Part shown: piece after piece, positions 47,801 to 60,600 of the stretch | Numbering within the stretch: the first letter of the stretch is position 1 | Layout: each line of letters begins with the position of its first letter | Assembly (NCBI RefSeq): GCF_003672135.1 | Contig: NC_039519.1 | Location: forward strand, 6,882,001-6,946,000 | Source: Ooceraea biroi | Lineage: Eukaryota > Arthropoda > Insecta > Hymenoptera > Formicidae | DNA length: 64,000 nt | Direction: 5' to 3' | The notes under the pieces: generated by a model | What the model saw: the letters and a program-made list of their open reading frames with translations, nothing else | The model's database searches: none | What the model was told of the DNA's origin: nothing | Position numbers and translations under genes: made by a program

Positions 47801-48056
47801 CATTGTAGCTATTACTGATTGCTTTATCATCTTCGTGTGCTCCCTGATCCAAAGTGATCCTTGCTAATTCATTCCAATCAATTTCACTGTTTGCACTCAG
47901 CATCGTGGCTAGATCTTCGCAGTTATCATTGACTTGGTACGCAGTTTTCATGAACTCAAAGAACGCTCCGATCGTTAGCTTCGAGTGCTTCTCTTCTTGG
48001 AGATTTCGCAATCTTTCAGCTAAGTTTATAAAATGCTCATTATTACAATCATCCAT
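44807..48056 (-). CDS. SANT and BTB domain protein, SANBR (KIAA1841)-like
   Basis: In mammals SANBR represses class-switch recombination and binds corepressors; its insect role is unknown. Exons on the minus strand: 48056-47251, 47142-46762, 46633-46367, 46291-45997, 45844-45258, 45167-44986 and 44910-44807, about 873 residues. The first exon is a long, mostly disordered region. The BTB-like part starts NEVEIHVYDEDKNMKKNF and includes MCYFADVTAGQKLDEID, ISVHCDVVIFDWLMRWVK and VIPIMVSACFLQMEPLLEIC. Conserved blocks downstream are LLTRLAELFTNEDIEALKD, KCGKCSKIV, LRSELRSWRKVYWKLWG and CNVYFPVHQIDWCCYHPE, with paired cysteines that could bind zinc. An acidic serine-rich region (DEDDEDDGG) precedes the basic C-terminus. 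The start is uncertain: the frame continues upstream as KWVELHRDCNVRT to a TAG at about 48,133, so a SANT-type exon could join there. One intron appears to be GC-AG. Confidence 0.82.
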
Positions 48057-49164
48057 AGTTCTCACGTTGCAATCACGATGCAATTCAACCCATTTTACAG
48101 TACAAATATTAACCGACTCATTCCCAAGTGTTTTCTACTCATACACATATATCACATACAGGCGTAAAATGCGGCAACAAAAATCGTGCTAAAATCGTAC
48201 GGCGTTAGACGAAGGCGCAGAAATCATCAAAATATTTCAAAATAACTATGTGGCGTCCGATATCTAATTTTGGTGCAATCTAGCGTACCGGTGAGCCTAC
48301 GTATACCTTCGTTAGTCGTCGATGCACATGATCTCAGTATCGCGTGTGCATTTAAAGGTACGTTATTAACTTTGTGCGACTCCATGGTTTTAAATAAATT
48401 ATACGCTCGCACTGCTCTCGTAACGGTTACTCGTGTAATTAACGTAATTAATGTTCCACGTTAGTACATCGTATCTCGACGTGTAAATGTGTCATACAAA
48501 TATTTGTGAAAATTGTCACAAGAATTTTATTATAAATACGATACGAATTATCGTCGGAGGTATAATAAATTGTGTGAGCTGTGTCAAGTGATTATATATC
48601 GTCAAACATATGTTAAGTACAAAAATTGCATACAGCTGTCAGTAACTGACAGTTGGAAACCATGGTTATGGTTTAGTCGATATAATCGATATATTTCTAC
48701 ACGAGAGTATTTTGAAGCATTCGTAGCGCTAAGTGCACCGCGAACCATGTAGCCGTGGTGTCACACCACCTCGTGGTGCTCGCCAGTGCTCGCCGTGCTC
48801 GGTTTGCTCCGAAATCACGTGACTGAAGCTCGACGCCGACGTCTGCTCGCTCGCGTCTACAACGCAGCAGATATCGAGTTACAGGATCGCGCTGATCTTT
48901 GTCTTCTGAATGCAGTCAATCTTTACGTGAGAAAAGGAGATACATGTAAGTACAAAACTCCAAAACACTCGATCTTTATCGATAATTATTGCTATATCTT
49001 TATTTTCGTGTTATTACAAACCCGACGTTTCTTACATTTTGTCTTTATGACAACAGATTTAATATTTTTATGTATATTCTTGCAGGTTAAGGAGTTTTTT
49101 AAAAATTTTATTTCGCTGCTTTATTTAATGTATATTAATATCTAATATTCAATACCCACCAAAA
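48057..49164. promoter_or_regulatory. Divergent region with the DOHH 5' UTR exon and intron
   Basis: Between the SANBR-like start and the DOHH ATG. A probable DOHH 5' UTR exon ends at 48945 (CAT|GTAAGTAC) and the next begins at 49086 (TTGCAG|GTTAAGG), giving a 140-bp leader intron. CpGs and CGC-rich sequence at 48,750-48,880 suggest the transcription start lies nearby. No conserved protein was recognised in the open frames here. Confidence 0.4.
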
Positions 49165-50348
49165 ATGAGCAAACGAACGCAAGCAAGTGAGAGCGATATC
49201 TTAAAAATAGGCCGAGTTTTGAACGACACTGCCAGGCCTTTGAAGGAGAGATTCCGTGCCTTATTCACTCTGAGGAACGTGGGTGGTGCAACAGCGATAG
49301 AGCAGATCCATGCTTGTTTCAAGGATCAATCAGCGCTGTTAAAACATGAGCTTGCGTATTGCCTGGGACAAATGCGGGATCCTGCGGCCATTAAGATCTT
49401 AACTGGTGTCCTGGAGGATCTAAAGCAGGAACCGATAGTACGCCACGAGGCAGGTAGGTGTCTAGTGCATGTGAGTTTTCAGTTTCCTGATTGTTTTTAT
49501 AATATAATAAAAAAATATCCATTTTTTGTTGATTAGGAGAGGCATTGGGTGCTATCGGTGACCCAAGTGTAATCCCGTTGTTGAAAAAATACCGTGACGA
49601 TCCCTCGCCTGAAGTAGCGGAAACTTGTGAGCTGGCTTTAGATCGGATCAACTGGCTGCGATGCAATAAAAGAAGGGACTTTCCAAACAAATATTCAACT
49701 GTCGATCCCGCACCACCAATGGACAGACTGGAAGTGATAGAAAGAATGCGAGAAATGGAAAGTACGGGAAAAATGGAAAAAACGCGAAAACAAATGGGAA
49801 AAATGAAAGTTATTACAAACGACGTTTGTTTCTTAAAAACTATTTTATTGGATGAGAATGACTCACTGTTTAACAGATACAAGGCGATGTTCTTACTGAG
49901 AGATATGGACACTCAGAAAAGCGTTCAGGCACTCACTAAAGGTAATTGAAAATTATTATAATATTATTTTTGTAAGACAAGGATAATAACATCACATATT
50001 AATTAATGAAAAAATGCTCTGTTTCTCTACGAAGGTTTGAAAGCCGGCAGTGCTCTGCTCAGGCATGAAGTAGCATTTGTGTTAGGACAACTTCAAAACA
50101 AATCAACTATATCGGCACTGCGGGCGTCATTGGAGAACACGGAGGAGCATGAGATGGTCAGGCACGAATGTGCGGAGGCACTGGGAGCTATTGCCACTCC
50201 CGAATGCTATGCGATATTGAAAAAATATCTCGATGACGATAAAAGAGTCGTACTTGAGAGCTGCATCGTCGCTCTGGATATGTGTGACTACGAGAACAGC
50301 ACGGAGTTTCAATATGCGGACACCTTGGCCAATCTCGCTACCGCGTAA
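49165..50348 (+). CDS. DOHH: Deoxyhypusine hydroxylase (DOHH, nero)
   Basis: A di-iron HEAT-repeat enzyme that completes hypusine formation on translation factor eIF5A in the cytosol. Exons: 49165-49453, 49537-49941 and 50035-50348, giving 335 residues (human 302). All four His-Glu iron-binding pairs are present: LLKHELAYCLGQ (about 61-62), IVRHEAGEALGAIG (94-95), LLRHEVAFVLGQ (242-243) and MVRHECAEALGAI (275-276). They sit in two symmetric halves of HEAT repeats (RALFTLRNVGG, YKAMFLLRDMDT). The linker after STVDPAPP is about 30 residues longer than in human and is rich in Lys, Met and Glu (STGKMEKTRKQMGKMKV). This accounts for the extra length. ATG at 49165 is the only good start and lies just inside the second leader exon. 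Confidence 0.96.
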
Positions 50349-53300
50349 CAGCTTTGTGACGTTATCGAAATATGCATCTGCGTTGTAACATAGTTCTTGA
50401 CCAAAGCAAAGAGAAATGCCAGTTATTCTCAATTCTTATACGTATATGTGACAATATAATTGTATAAGTTTATATCTGGTATGAAGTTAAGAAGAAAATT
50501 ACATTCCTTATTTTAAATATACACTTTCCTCTCTTTCCTTAGATTTAACCCTTGGATTTTCTTATCTCAAATTAGCTAGTTCTACTTCGACCTGCAGTGT
50601 CGACGAAAATTTGAATAGAAAAGTTCATGTTATTCTAAACATGAAACAACAATTATATTATTAGAGAGCTTGATATTAAAAAAATTAGGTGTTTTAAGAT
50701 ATAAAGATACATAAAATATTAAAAGATAATTGTATATATAAATATATATATATGTGTGTTACATTTTTCCTAAAATTACAAAAATGTTTATAAAATTATA
50801 TACGGAATGATGAATGATACACTTCCGTATCTGTACATGTACGTCAGTGACGTTCGCTGCGCATGCGTCAAAAAACCGGCCCGTCACAACGCTGTCACAG
50901 GTTTCGAATTTTTTTGATAATTAATCTAATGCAGTGTGATATGATAATATGCCGAATCGATCATAAAGTATGTATGTATTTTGTCGTCACGACATTTCTT
51001 TTTCAAGAAAATTGTAAAATCGACAGATTGAATCGCGGCGCGATCCATGCGGGTGTACCGCTACCAGTGAATGAGTTCGATAAGAACGCGATACGAACCG
51101 GGCATTTCAAGGCAAAATCGATCAACCGGTCATACTGCCGTTTTTTTACCATAAAATGTATTTGTTCGAAATCTCTGCGTTAAACAAGGTCGTACATAAT
51201 TTTATAATATATCTGATTATATCTCTGTGTGAAAATATAGATTCACAGTAAGAATTATAATCAAAGGAAAGACATTCTTGATTTAGAAAGAAGCTTGACT
51301 TAACCTGAATAATGAAACTGTTAATCAGCGTTCGTGAAACAACACATTGACGTGTTGTAAATATTAGACAAGTAGATATATATAGTCCATCAACTGTTAC
51401 AAGTCATCCTCACTGAATACATATAAAACACTTCATCTTTATTTAAGACAAGTAGATTATAAATATAATTTTGACGATGCAACTCCAAGCGTAATTTTCA
51501 AGTATATTGCAAGTATCAAATATTATCACTTTGCAATATTACATCCACAGTTTTTTATATTAATTAACACGCTTTTAATATATCACACATCCATCTAATC
51601 TATTAAAATTATTCATTAATATACAAAGAAATAAATTAAGGTAGAAACTCGTTGATGAAAGTGAGCGCAAGCCTCGGCCTACTTGTCCGTCCATTTAATC
51701 TTTATTTTCAGTTTAAAGATACGTTATAGGATGATGATTTATTTTTCATGACTCTTTATCGAGGTGCTTGTAACACTATTGCCCTAAAGTATAAGACGAT
51801 TCTCGTCCAAGTGGGGGGCGGACGGGGTGGTCGATATTAACTGCGAAGCACCTTCCTCGGCGGAGAACGCGACGGCGATAGTCACATGCCGGTCGCGGTC
51901 GAGTGTACTCGTCGTGGATTCACATCTCTGCTCTGCTCACAAAGTAAGCTTCCGTCTATCAAGATGTTAATTATAATAATTCACGAATGGGGATCAATGA
52001 AAATAATTATAATTCTGTATTATTTTCTGTAATATTTTGTCAGTAGTGTCTTTCGAAATATTGGTCTCGCACTTTTAATTCATTAGATTTATATCTTTTA
52101 AATAATATGTGGGATTTTCATCAAAGTGTACATAGATTCCATGAGTCTCCATTAAATTTCAAAAAATTACAAATAATTTCTTTGCAAAGATACGAAGATA
52201 AAGTTATATTTTTTATTGATATTGTTGAGTTGATTAAGTGATTTGAAGATTTGACAAAATTGGTTTAGCTGCGTAGTGTTTTTAATAATATATATTATTA
52301 AAATTTTTCTACAAGTTTCAACATCTCCTTTTTTGGGCTCTTTTTTGCATTGCACTAAATATTTTAATGTAATTGTTTGAGCCCATTTTAATATAATTTC
52401 TTGTATTATAATATATAATACTATTTAATTATTTGTACTATACTCTAATACCATTATAATAATACTGTAATATTATAAATTATAATACTAACAATTTTAA
52501 TATTTCGCGAAAGCTTTACATTCTGGGAAAATTGAATTGAAAATAATTAAGTTTTATCAAATTAAACGTAAATTTGCAAAATCTGTAAAGGAAAGCAGTT
52601 CAAATTGTTTAGACAGTTCTATCTATTTTTTAATTTATTAAATTTGCGAATTGAAATAATTAGAAGTAACAATAGAAAGAATAGAAGAGAAGGTAATTAA
52701 TTGCAAATTATCGATCTTTAATTTAAAAAATCAAGATTAACACTCAAAAGATATAAAAAGTATTTTAACTTTCTAAAATGATGTATTGCCGACTCTTTTA
52801 ATTTACCAGATAGACAGATTATACGTATCATACTTTTATCGTGATCAATGTTAATAAATTAAAGCCCAATGTTCTGTTGAAATTTAATTATCATGATTAT
52901 TATCAAGCGTGCCTTCGTCCATTTTCAATCTGGAATATGCATTTAAAAAAATATGGAATACGCACGTTCTTTCCCTCCAGATTATGCAATCGCGTTTCGT
53001 GTGTACTACTTTTTTACGCGGGGTTCATGTCGTGAGAGATTTAATGATAAACTTTGCGACTTCCCTCTCGCGAGATTTTTACCGTCTTTAAAAATACCCG
53101 TTTGCTCGTGTAGCATGGACAGCACGACGTCGCAGTATTTCAACTTTAAAATCGTTCAAACGTTGCCATTTTTTCTCGGCGGTCAAAGACGGCGACGGGC
53201 ATTTTACCCCCGTAAAATGCGTGTATTCAAAGTATGTACTTCCGCGGGTATAAGCAGTCATGCCACGGACGCATGCGAAATGAAAGACATTGAGCGTTTG

Positions 53301-53728
53301 ATACGATACCAGCTTTCTTTATTTATGAGATATCCGTTTATAAAATATGCATCCTCAAAAGTAATCGCTCGTCTGAGTGCATGAAACAAACTGCTTCGTC
53401 GAAAGTGGCAGCTGTCTTTGCAACGTCGAATTGTATCGTCGGACGGACGTAGATGCCGGAAGCAAAACAAATGTCAATCATTCATCGCCGATCGCGCATA
53501 TTCCGGAAGAAGTCATAGAACCCGCTGCGAATAGGAAATTGTGGGATGCGCTATGATGGACATTCGGAGAACTTGATATCGTGATATCATATACATTGAA
53601 ATAAATTATTTGAATATGTGTATATGATATTTGAATAAATATATGAATACATAAAAATTGAACATATAAATATTAATACATTAAATTAGATTTTAAATTT
53701 AATAACATTACATTTCATGCGCGCGCGC

Positions 53729-53729
53729 T

Positions 53730-53763
<34 letters not shown>
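53729..53763. repeat. CT microsatellite
   Basis: About 16 CT units, interrupted once near the left end, next to a GC dinucleotide run at 53,719-53,728. Confidence 0.85.
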
Positions 53764-53767
<4 letters not shown>

Positions 53768-54104
53768 TTTATCAGCTATTTAACAACTCTAGTACATTGA
53801 ACAAAACTTTATATTCGTAAACCCGATATTGCAGTTTTTAGTAAATGAAATATAAATAAGCAGGATTTGGTCGATCGTTAAATTGGCATACTTTATGTCA
53901 GCACTCCCGATCTTTACAATCCTAAGTTAACTTTGTAGAAAAAAATCGATTCATTATTTTCTTCTCGATATTACCGTCCTTATCATGTTGTCTGTGACAG
54001 TCAATCTCTTTCTCTTGATAATTTGAACAATTAGAAAGATGCGATGTTCTTTCGCGATATGTAAATGTAATATAAGTACAAAAGACACGCTACAGTACGA
54101 ATAT

Positions 54105-54160
54105 CAATTTTATGCAATTTTATGCAATTTTATGCAATTTTATGCAATATCATGTAATTT
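54105..54160. repeat. 10-bp tandem repeat at a 3' splice site
   Basis: TATGCAATTT is repeated four times (54111-54150, the last copy slightly changed) with partial copies on both sides. It occupies the place of the branch point and pyrimidine tract before the putative acceptor TTTTGCTTTAG at 54168. Confidence 0.8.
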
Positions 54161-54169
54161 TGCTTTAGT

Positions 54170-54271
54170 ATGGCGATTTCGTAAATGCCATCGATGAATG
54201 ATCTGGAACCAGATTCGCGATCGCAGAGGATCATGAGGAATGATCAGAGGTTTCTGAGGGACGAGACGTAG
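54170..54271 (+). promoter_or_regulatory. Two upstream open reading frames in the TOG-gene leader
   Basis: ATG at 54170 opens a 5-codon frame ending in TAA at 54184. ATG at 54185 (with a second in-frame ATG at 54194) opens a 28-residue frame, MPSMNDLEPDSRSQRI onward, ending in TAG at 54269-54271. That stop is only 6 bases before the main ATG at 54278. If this leader exon is transcribed as proposed, ribosomes must pass or reinitiate after both frames. Confidence 0.45.
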
Positions 54272-54277
54272 GGGGAT

Positions 54278-54626
54278 ATGTCCGGCTGCTTGTCCTCATC
54301 TATGACAGGATCGACAGATGCGGGGCCTTTGCAGCCCCAGGAAGATCCCGCGCCGCTTCCTCCTGCCACCCGATCGCCAGCAACTTTGGACCTTAGACCA
54401 GTGTCAGAGGACAACAGTTCGTTGGCTCGACGAGGACATCATCGTCATCAGCCACGACGTAAAATGACGTCCGGTCCGGCATCCGGACAAGCAATACAAT
54501 TGACTCCTCTCTGGGAACATGTGGTATAAGATTATTTTACAAATTATTGTATATTAATTAAAAACGTATTCTTTTTTAAATATTATATTTTTTACGTTTT
54601 CTGTCTTTTATTTTATTTTATTTTAC

Positions 54627-54658
<32 letters not shown>

Positions 54659-57600
54659 TATTTGTATTTTATATGACGTTACGTACGCATTTTTACAGTT
54701 ATTGTAACTAATTTTTATAATTAACTAATGTAGCTTTATAGTCTTTTATTGATTTTTCTTCTATTATATTACGTCAAAAAGTCTTTTTCTTTTATTCTGA
54801 TTCTGAGATGCGTCTGACATATTTCTGGGCAGGTGCGTACGCGTAGGTTTCCATCCGAGGTTGATACGCAGGCGACTTTTGTCGAGATCTCCGAGCGACT
54901 CCGAGATCCAGAATGGGAAGTACGCCAACACGCACTGCGGGTGCTGATGGACGTTTTGCCAACGTTGAATGCCGATGTCGTTGACAAGGTCATGCAACCG
55001 GTGGTGCCGGAGTTGATCAATAATTTGGGACATCCTGCGCCAGCGGTTCGTAAGGGTGCCTTGGACACGCTGCGGGTATACCTCGTCCATAGCCCTAACA
55101 GAGACAGCATGGTGAAAAATGTAAATCTTATTTTTCTAAACTAAGCTAATCTCTAATTACACTTAGATTTATAAACTTTCTCGCTCTCAAAATTTTACTT
55201 TCTCAATTATTAAGAGGAAATAGTTAAATCTGTTTTGATGATATTATTATAATGACCATTTTTCTTTGCAAACAAAATTTCCTAGCACAATATTTTTGGA
55301 TATCACAAATCGAAATATGAGTTTCTAGATATTCTCTGCATTTCATTTTTGCGAAAGCAATGACATTTTATCTATTGTAATTCTTTTCTATTTGTTTCGT
55401 TGTAGATCCTTCATGACGGTTTAAATCGCCCGGATGCTCACAATCCATTCCAGACGAACGTAACGACAGGCGTGATACTAAGCGCGCCTCTGTTGCTGTT
55501 TCCATCCTCCAACAGTCCGCCTCCGACGGCACAGGTCCTTAAAGATGCCACGATCGCTTTCGCATCTCGACTGGTTCAGGTACCTCATCAGGAGGCCGTT
55601 ATCAAGTCTCTCGTGAAGATTCGCGACATGGTTGGCGAGGAGGAATTCGAAAGTTACTTGGCAGATTACGACGACAAGCTGAAGAAAAACATCGACGTTC
55701 TTTCCAAGATTTACAACATCAAGCCAAGCAGAAAGAAACGAGAAAAAAATTGCGCGCAGGATATCATGAAGGAGCAAGGCTTCGACAAGTCTTGGGACAG
55801 CGACAGTGATACCTCCGGCATTGCCGAGGAGGAGGATGAAGCCGCTATGCCACCCGCAAGAGTCGTTCTCGAAACCGAGATCAAATTCAACGAGGAGACG
55901 GCTATCACGATGACAATCCTGGAAGAGAAGGACGAGGACGACAGCGAGAACGACGACCAGCAGAATATCGAGACCACCAAGAACGACACGAAGAATAATG
56001 AGGCTGCCCATAAGAATCTCTCATCTCCGGACAGACACGGACGGAAGACACCTAGACGGGTGCATTTCGGCGGTGAAATCGTTAAGTTAAGGACGCCCGA
56101 CAGCGATGAGACGGAATCGATCGAGAGAACGTCTAAAACGAGGATACCGTTGCCCGTGTCGCCAGTCACTAAAATGCCGGAAACGACGAGGAAACGACCG
56201 TCGTCGCAACCCTGCAGTCCCCACATGGAGAAGCGAGGATCGAGGCGAGCTTCCAGATCGGCATCCAGCAGCCCGAAAAGAGAGACGTACACGCACAACG
56301 CGCAGTTGAGTCCCAAAAAGAGCATCCTCACGAGAACTGGAGGGCCTCTCATCGTCATCAATCCCGCGACGGAGGAAACCAAGAACGCGAGGAATTCTGC
56401 GAAAGAAAGAAGAAGCGGCAAAGTGATTTCAGAAAACGGGAATTCTCGTGTAATTAGTATTGCGCAGGAAATCGAGGAAGCGTCAAAGAAAGAAGAAATG
56501 GCGTTAGTTCAGGCTGCTGCGTCATCAGCAGACAAAGCAGAGAAATCGGCGAAAAACGAAAATAATCGAACGAAAAGTGAGAACGAGGTATCCAGATCGA
56601 GCCAAGATGCGAACACAGATATCTCGAAGGATGCAGTTTCGGTGCAAGAACTAGCGATTCTTGAAAAAAATCAAGCGAATGCTACCAATTCGAACAGGAG
56701 CGACATTGTCGAAGATCCCTCGAAGCAGGAGAGAAACTTTACGCCCACGAGATCGAGCCCGAAACGGAAGACGGTTAAAGAGAGCAGAGAAAGGGGATGC
56801 GCGAACGATGAAAAGCCGTCGGAGGGCGACTTTCCTCATGAATCTAAGATGAATGCTCGCGCGAATGATTTTGCGTTTGGGTCGCCGGTCAACGATGCAA
56901 ACGAATGCGATACGCGAATGGATCCGATAGACGATCTGATGAACAGTAATTTCCTTAATGACAACGAACAGGCTGTGCACACTTTCGATGTGATTGCGAA
57001 CGATCGTGTAGTGACCAGTGCAAAATACGACGACGGCGAGTTCTCTGTTAGGGATAGTGACGGTGAGGGGCAGAAAGGAAACAGTCAGCATGACGGAAAG
57101 AGCGCGTCGGAGGGAAACGGAAGTATCACTTGTAGCAGCAGCGAGGGCGAGGGCAAACCGCAGGAACCCAACTGGGAAGAATTGGGGTTGGTCGGTCAGG
57201 AGGTGCTGGACGACTTGCACAACAAGGTAAGAGGACTCGTGAGATAAATATGTGCTGGCTTAATAAATGCGCAAGTATTTTCTAAATATTATTAGCAAAT
57301 TATATTTCTGAAATTCTTTATAAAATTTCCAAATAATATAAAAATTATTTATTATATTACATAATGTATATAACATATGGATATAATGACACATACGATA
57401 TGCTAAGCAAGATATTTGGATAATTTTTGAGGAAGTTTATATTCTTCGTTTCTTCATGTGTTACTCGTAAGAGATTCGTTCCCATTCGTGCAAGAACATT
57501 CAGCATTTCTGCCGCGTGACAGGGTAATGCCCTGCTTCGGGTTTTCGATTCAAGTGGCGATTAACGTGTCTATTCGGACCCTTGACTTTAGGACAAACCG

Positions 57601-60600
57601 TCCGTCCGATACATTAGGTATGGTGAGAAGTAGGTCGATCGATTTTCGTCGACAAAAGTTCGTCGCGTGACGTAACGCGATTTAAGCTCCATCAATTATC
57701 AGGATTACGTGTGCACGTGTACTGGCTTAACGTGTCTTTTTCTTTTTTCTTTCTTAATTTCATTGCTCATGTTTCGAACGCCAATATAAAGCATCGATAA
57801 ACATTAGGTACTTTGCATTTGTCACACATGTTGCGTTATCATAAAATTGTGCCTGAGAAAGTTTTTTGATACGATCTTACATAAAATAATTATCGTCATA
57901 CTTGATTGATTAATTAATTAGTCGGTAGACGTAGCATATTCGTAATAAGTATCAGGCGTGTAATTAAAAAGTTCGAAATCCAGCTTGAGTTTCTCGTATA
58001 ATTTCTGCACTGTTGCTCTGTCCAATTGACTGAAGTATACTTTGGAGACATTTGTGTAACCATTACTATGTCTCCACCTAGGCTTGATCTTGTCTTGTAA
58101 TCCCAACTTGTTGATCGCGTACACTTGATCTCGCCACATCGATTCTACCTGTAAAATTAATTTAGGTTCTTAGAACGTTTAATTATATCTACTAATTAAT
58201 CTCTCAGCATATTTAATTTAACTTAATTAAACAAAATATATATCAATAATTGCGTATAATAAAGTAGTTTACACTATAATTATTTTGTAAGATGCATGAT
58301 AATAAAAAATTAGAAAATTGAGATCAAGCGCAACGAACAGGGGTTGCGAGTATGTGTTCCGATACCTTTGCGATGATGTCGTACTTGACGAGGCATGGCG
58401 TGCAAAAGAGATAATACGGCATCCAATGATCGTCGCCGTAACTAGCGAGATCAGTATCGATCATGTAATCGACAAATTCTCGAAAAGTTGGCTCCACACC
58501 GGCCGGTGGTGGGACACCCTCGCGCCGAATCACCTGATCCTGTCGCGGTTTTGTGAAATCTTTCTCTGAAAGTTTATCGAATTTGTTACCGTGAGATTTT
58601 TCCTTTATTTATTAAATTAATTAATTAATATTATTTATTTTATTATATTACCTAACTAAAAACAATCCAAACTCAAGACACAAAAATTGAGAGGATAGTA
58701 AATCGTTGAATGGAAAATTTGTTTACAATTATGGGTGAATAATTATATCGTTCGCGTCTGAAGAAGATTGTCGCTGTTCAATGTTCTTTCTTATAACTTA
58801 CTGCGATATTTCTGAACGATCTTGGCCCCGTACTTTTTATAAAAATGAAGCGTTCCGTGTTCCCGTCCGGCCACGGAGTTTTCCAATTTGTCACGGTAAG
58901 CGCTTAGCAGTCTTTCGAACGGATGTCTCACGACCAACAATTTTCTACTCATGTTTAGAACTCGATCGGCCTCAGGATACCCAAGTTCCGGTATAACTCT
59001 TCTGGCAATAGTTGATAATTGTTCTTTGCCGTTATTTAGCATCTCTTCAGATACATGCATTAATAAACAGAGATTATAGAGCCAAGTCGTGGTGGCTGCT
59101 TTGTATATCGGACAATACGATATGTTGTACGGCCTGCGCAAAAATTGATATCTTATTGATAAGAGTATTTCATTGGCTCTCTTGTCAATTGTTGACCCAA
59201 GTGTGACGTTTACGAACCTGTTCATGTAGAAGACTGCATACTGCGGTGCAGGTGGATGCTTGAACAACGAGTCTTCGGCGAGTTTTCGATAAAAACCTAA
59301 ATTATATTTTTTACATACTCTTTCAATGTTTAAAGATCGCCGTGTATTGTCCGCCTCTGCATCGATCTGAAATAAATAATACAGAATTGTTCAGTTTTTC
59401 TTGAAATTTCATTCAAATGTTTGATCGAATCTCTTTTTATAAAACAATTAATATGACTTTGTGACAAACCATTAATAATTAATTAATATTCCGTTTTTCT
59501 TAATTAATTATTAACTGTTTATCACCCCCTTACGGTATTTTTATAATTTTCTTTTTCTATTACCTAAGATGGATATAATACTCACCATTAATTGCCTTAA
59601 ATCATCGGCATTGGGAAGAGGTTTACTCTCATCTCCGATAATAGCGAGAGACAATCTTAGAGTCAAGAGAAGAATTCCGACATAGACAACGATCTCAAAT
59701 ATTCGGAAAAGTGTACGTTTTCTCTGTCGCAACATAATGGAAACAACAGGATTTGATTCGTGTTTATAAATTCGTAAATATACCTCACTTCGCGTATTTT
59801 CGCTTAATAATATCACGATCGTTAACGGAATTTTCTAAAGTCCACAAGACAAACATTCTCTCTACCTTCTGCCAAGATATCGACTGACCGGTTTCATGCA
59901 CCGGTTGCGACAGTGATGGATCCGAAATGTCGCCAGCCCTGAGTATCATTGATACCGCGTGATAACTGTAATAAAATATTGCTATACAAATGCGACATTA
60001 AATTTTTATGTCTCAGATATTTCTATCGGTCTTATTAATTTTTCTTTTTCTTTTTCTTTACTTTAATTTATTTCGATGGTTATATTTGGTTTATAAAAAC
60101 AAGCAAGAATGAGTAAATCGTTCCAGTGTCAATAATTGTATCCACTCCTGAACTCTTTGAGTGGGGAACATCGTGTTGGTCTGAGGAAGCCCAGAACACT
60201 CTTTGCATACTAATTCCGTTATCTCAGTAGTTTTTAAATGGTACTCAATCGTTCAACAGAGACTTGACGATTAAATACTAATTGGATCGCACCATGCTGA
60301 CATAAAAAAGTGTAAATTTTTCGATTGGTGCCAAATAAAAATTTCATCTTTCTTTAATACTTTCTCCAAGTTTTGTAAGAAGTGGCTGAAAAATGGCAGC
60401 TTTCCGAAAGTATTTATAGTTGACTGTTACATCCTGTCACAAACTCAACAGTTCTAATAGAGTCGAACGGAGTCAAGTGGTGACACATCACCGCAAAATA
60501 ATCAATTTCGAAGCTACGGAAGAATTAGAATTAAATCTAGTTGGTTGGTTGATGTTTTATAGATTGTATGACGGGGCATTTGTGTCCAGTGTTAATGTAT

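Larger units (their letters stand above)
50349..54168. other. Spacer and 5' region of the TOG-domain gene
   Basis: No protein exon is supported. The GC-rich stretch 51,810-51,943 ends in CACAAA|GTAAGC, a good 5' splice donor. It is likely the first, non-coding exon and promoter of the plus-strand TOG gene. The open frames at about 50,860-51,180 and 52,950-53,380 are not recognised and lack splice support. A CT microsatellite (53,729-53,763) is preceded by a short GC run. A 10-bp tandem repeat ends just before the 3' splice site at 54,167-54,168. Confidence 0.4.

Noticed and set aside
50863..51183. Plus-strand frame of 106 residues after DOHH
   Set aside because: No recognisable motif, no splice structure, AT-rich codon use and no neighbouring exon in phase.
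52953..53384. Plus-strand frame of 143 residues upstream of the TOG gene
   Set aside because: Overlaps two other frames of similar quality, has no known motif and shows no splice link to the gene downstream.
55478..57220. Long minus-strand and alternative-frame reading frames opposite the big TOG-gene exon
   Set aside because: They are antisense shadows of the exon, with skewed composition and no domain.
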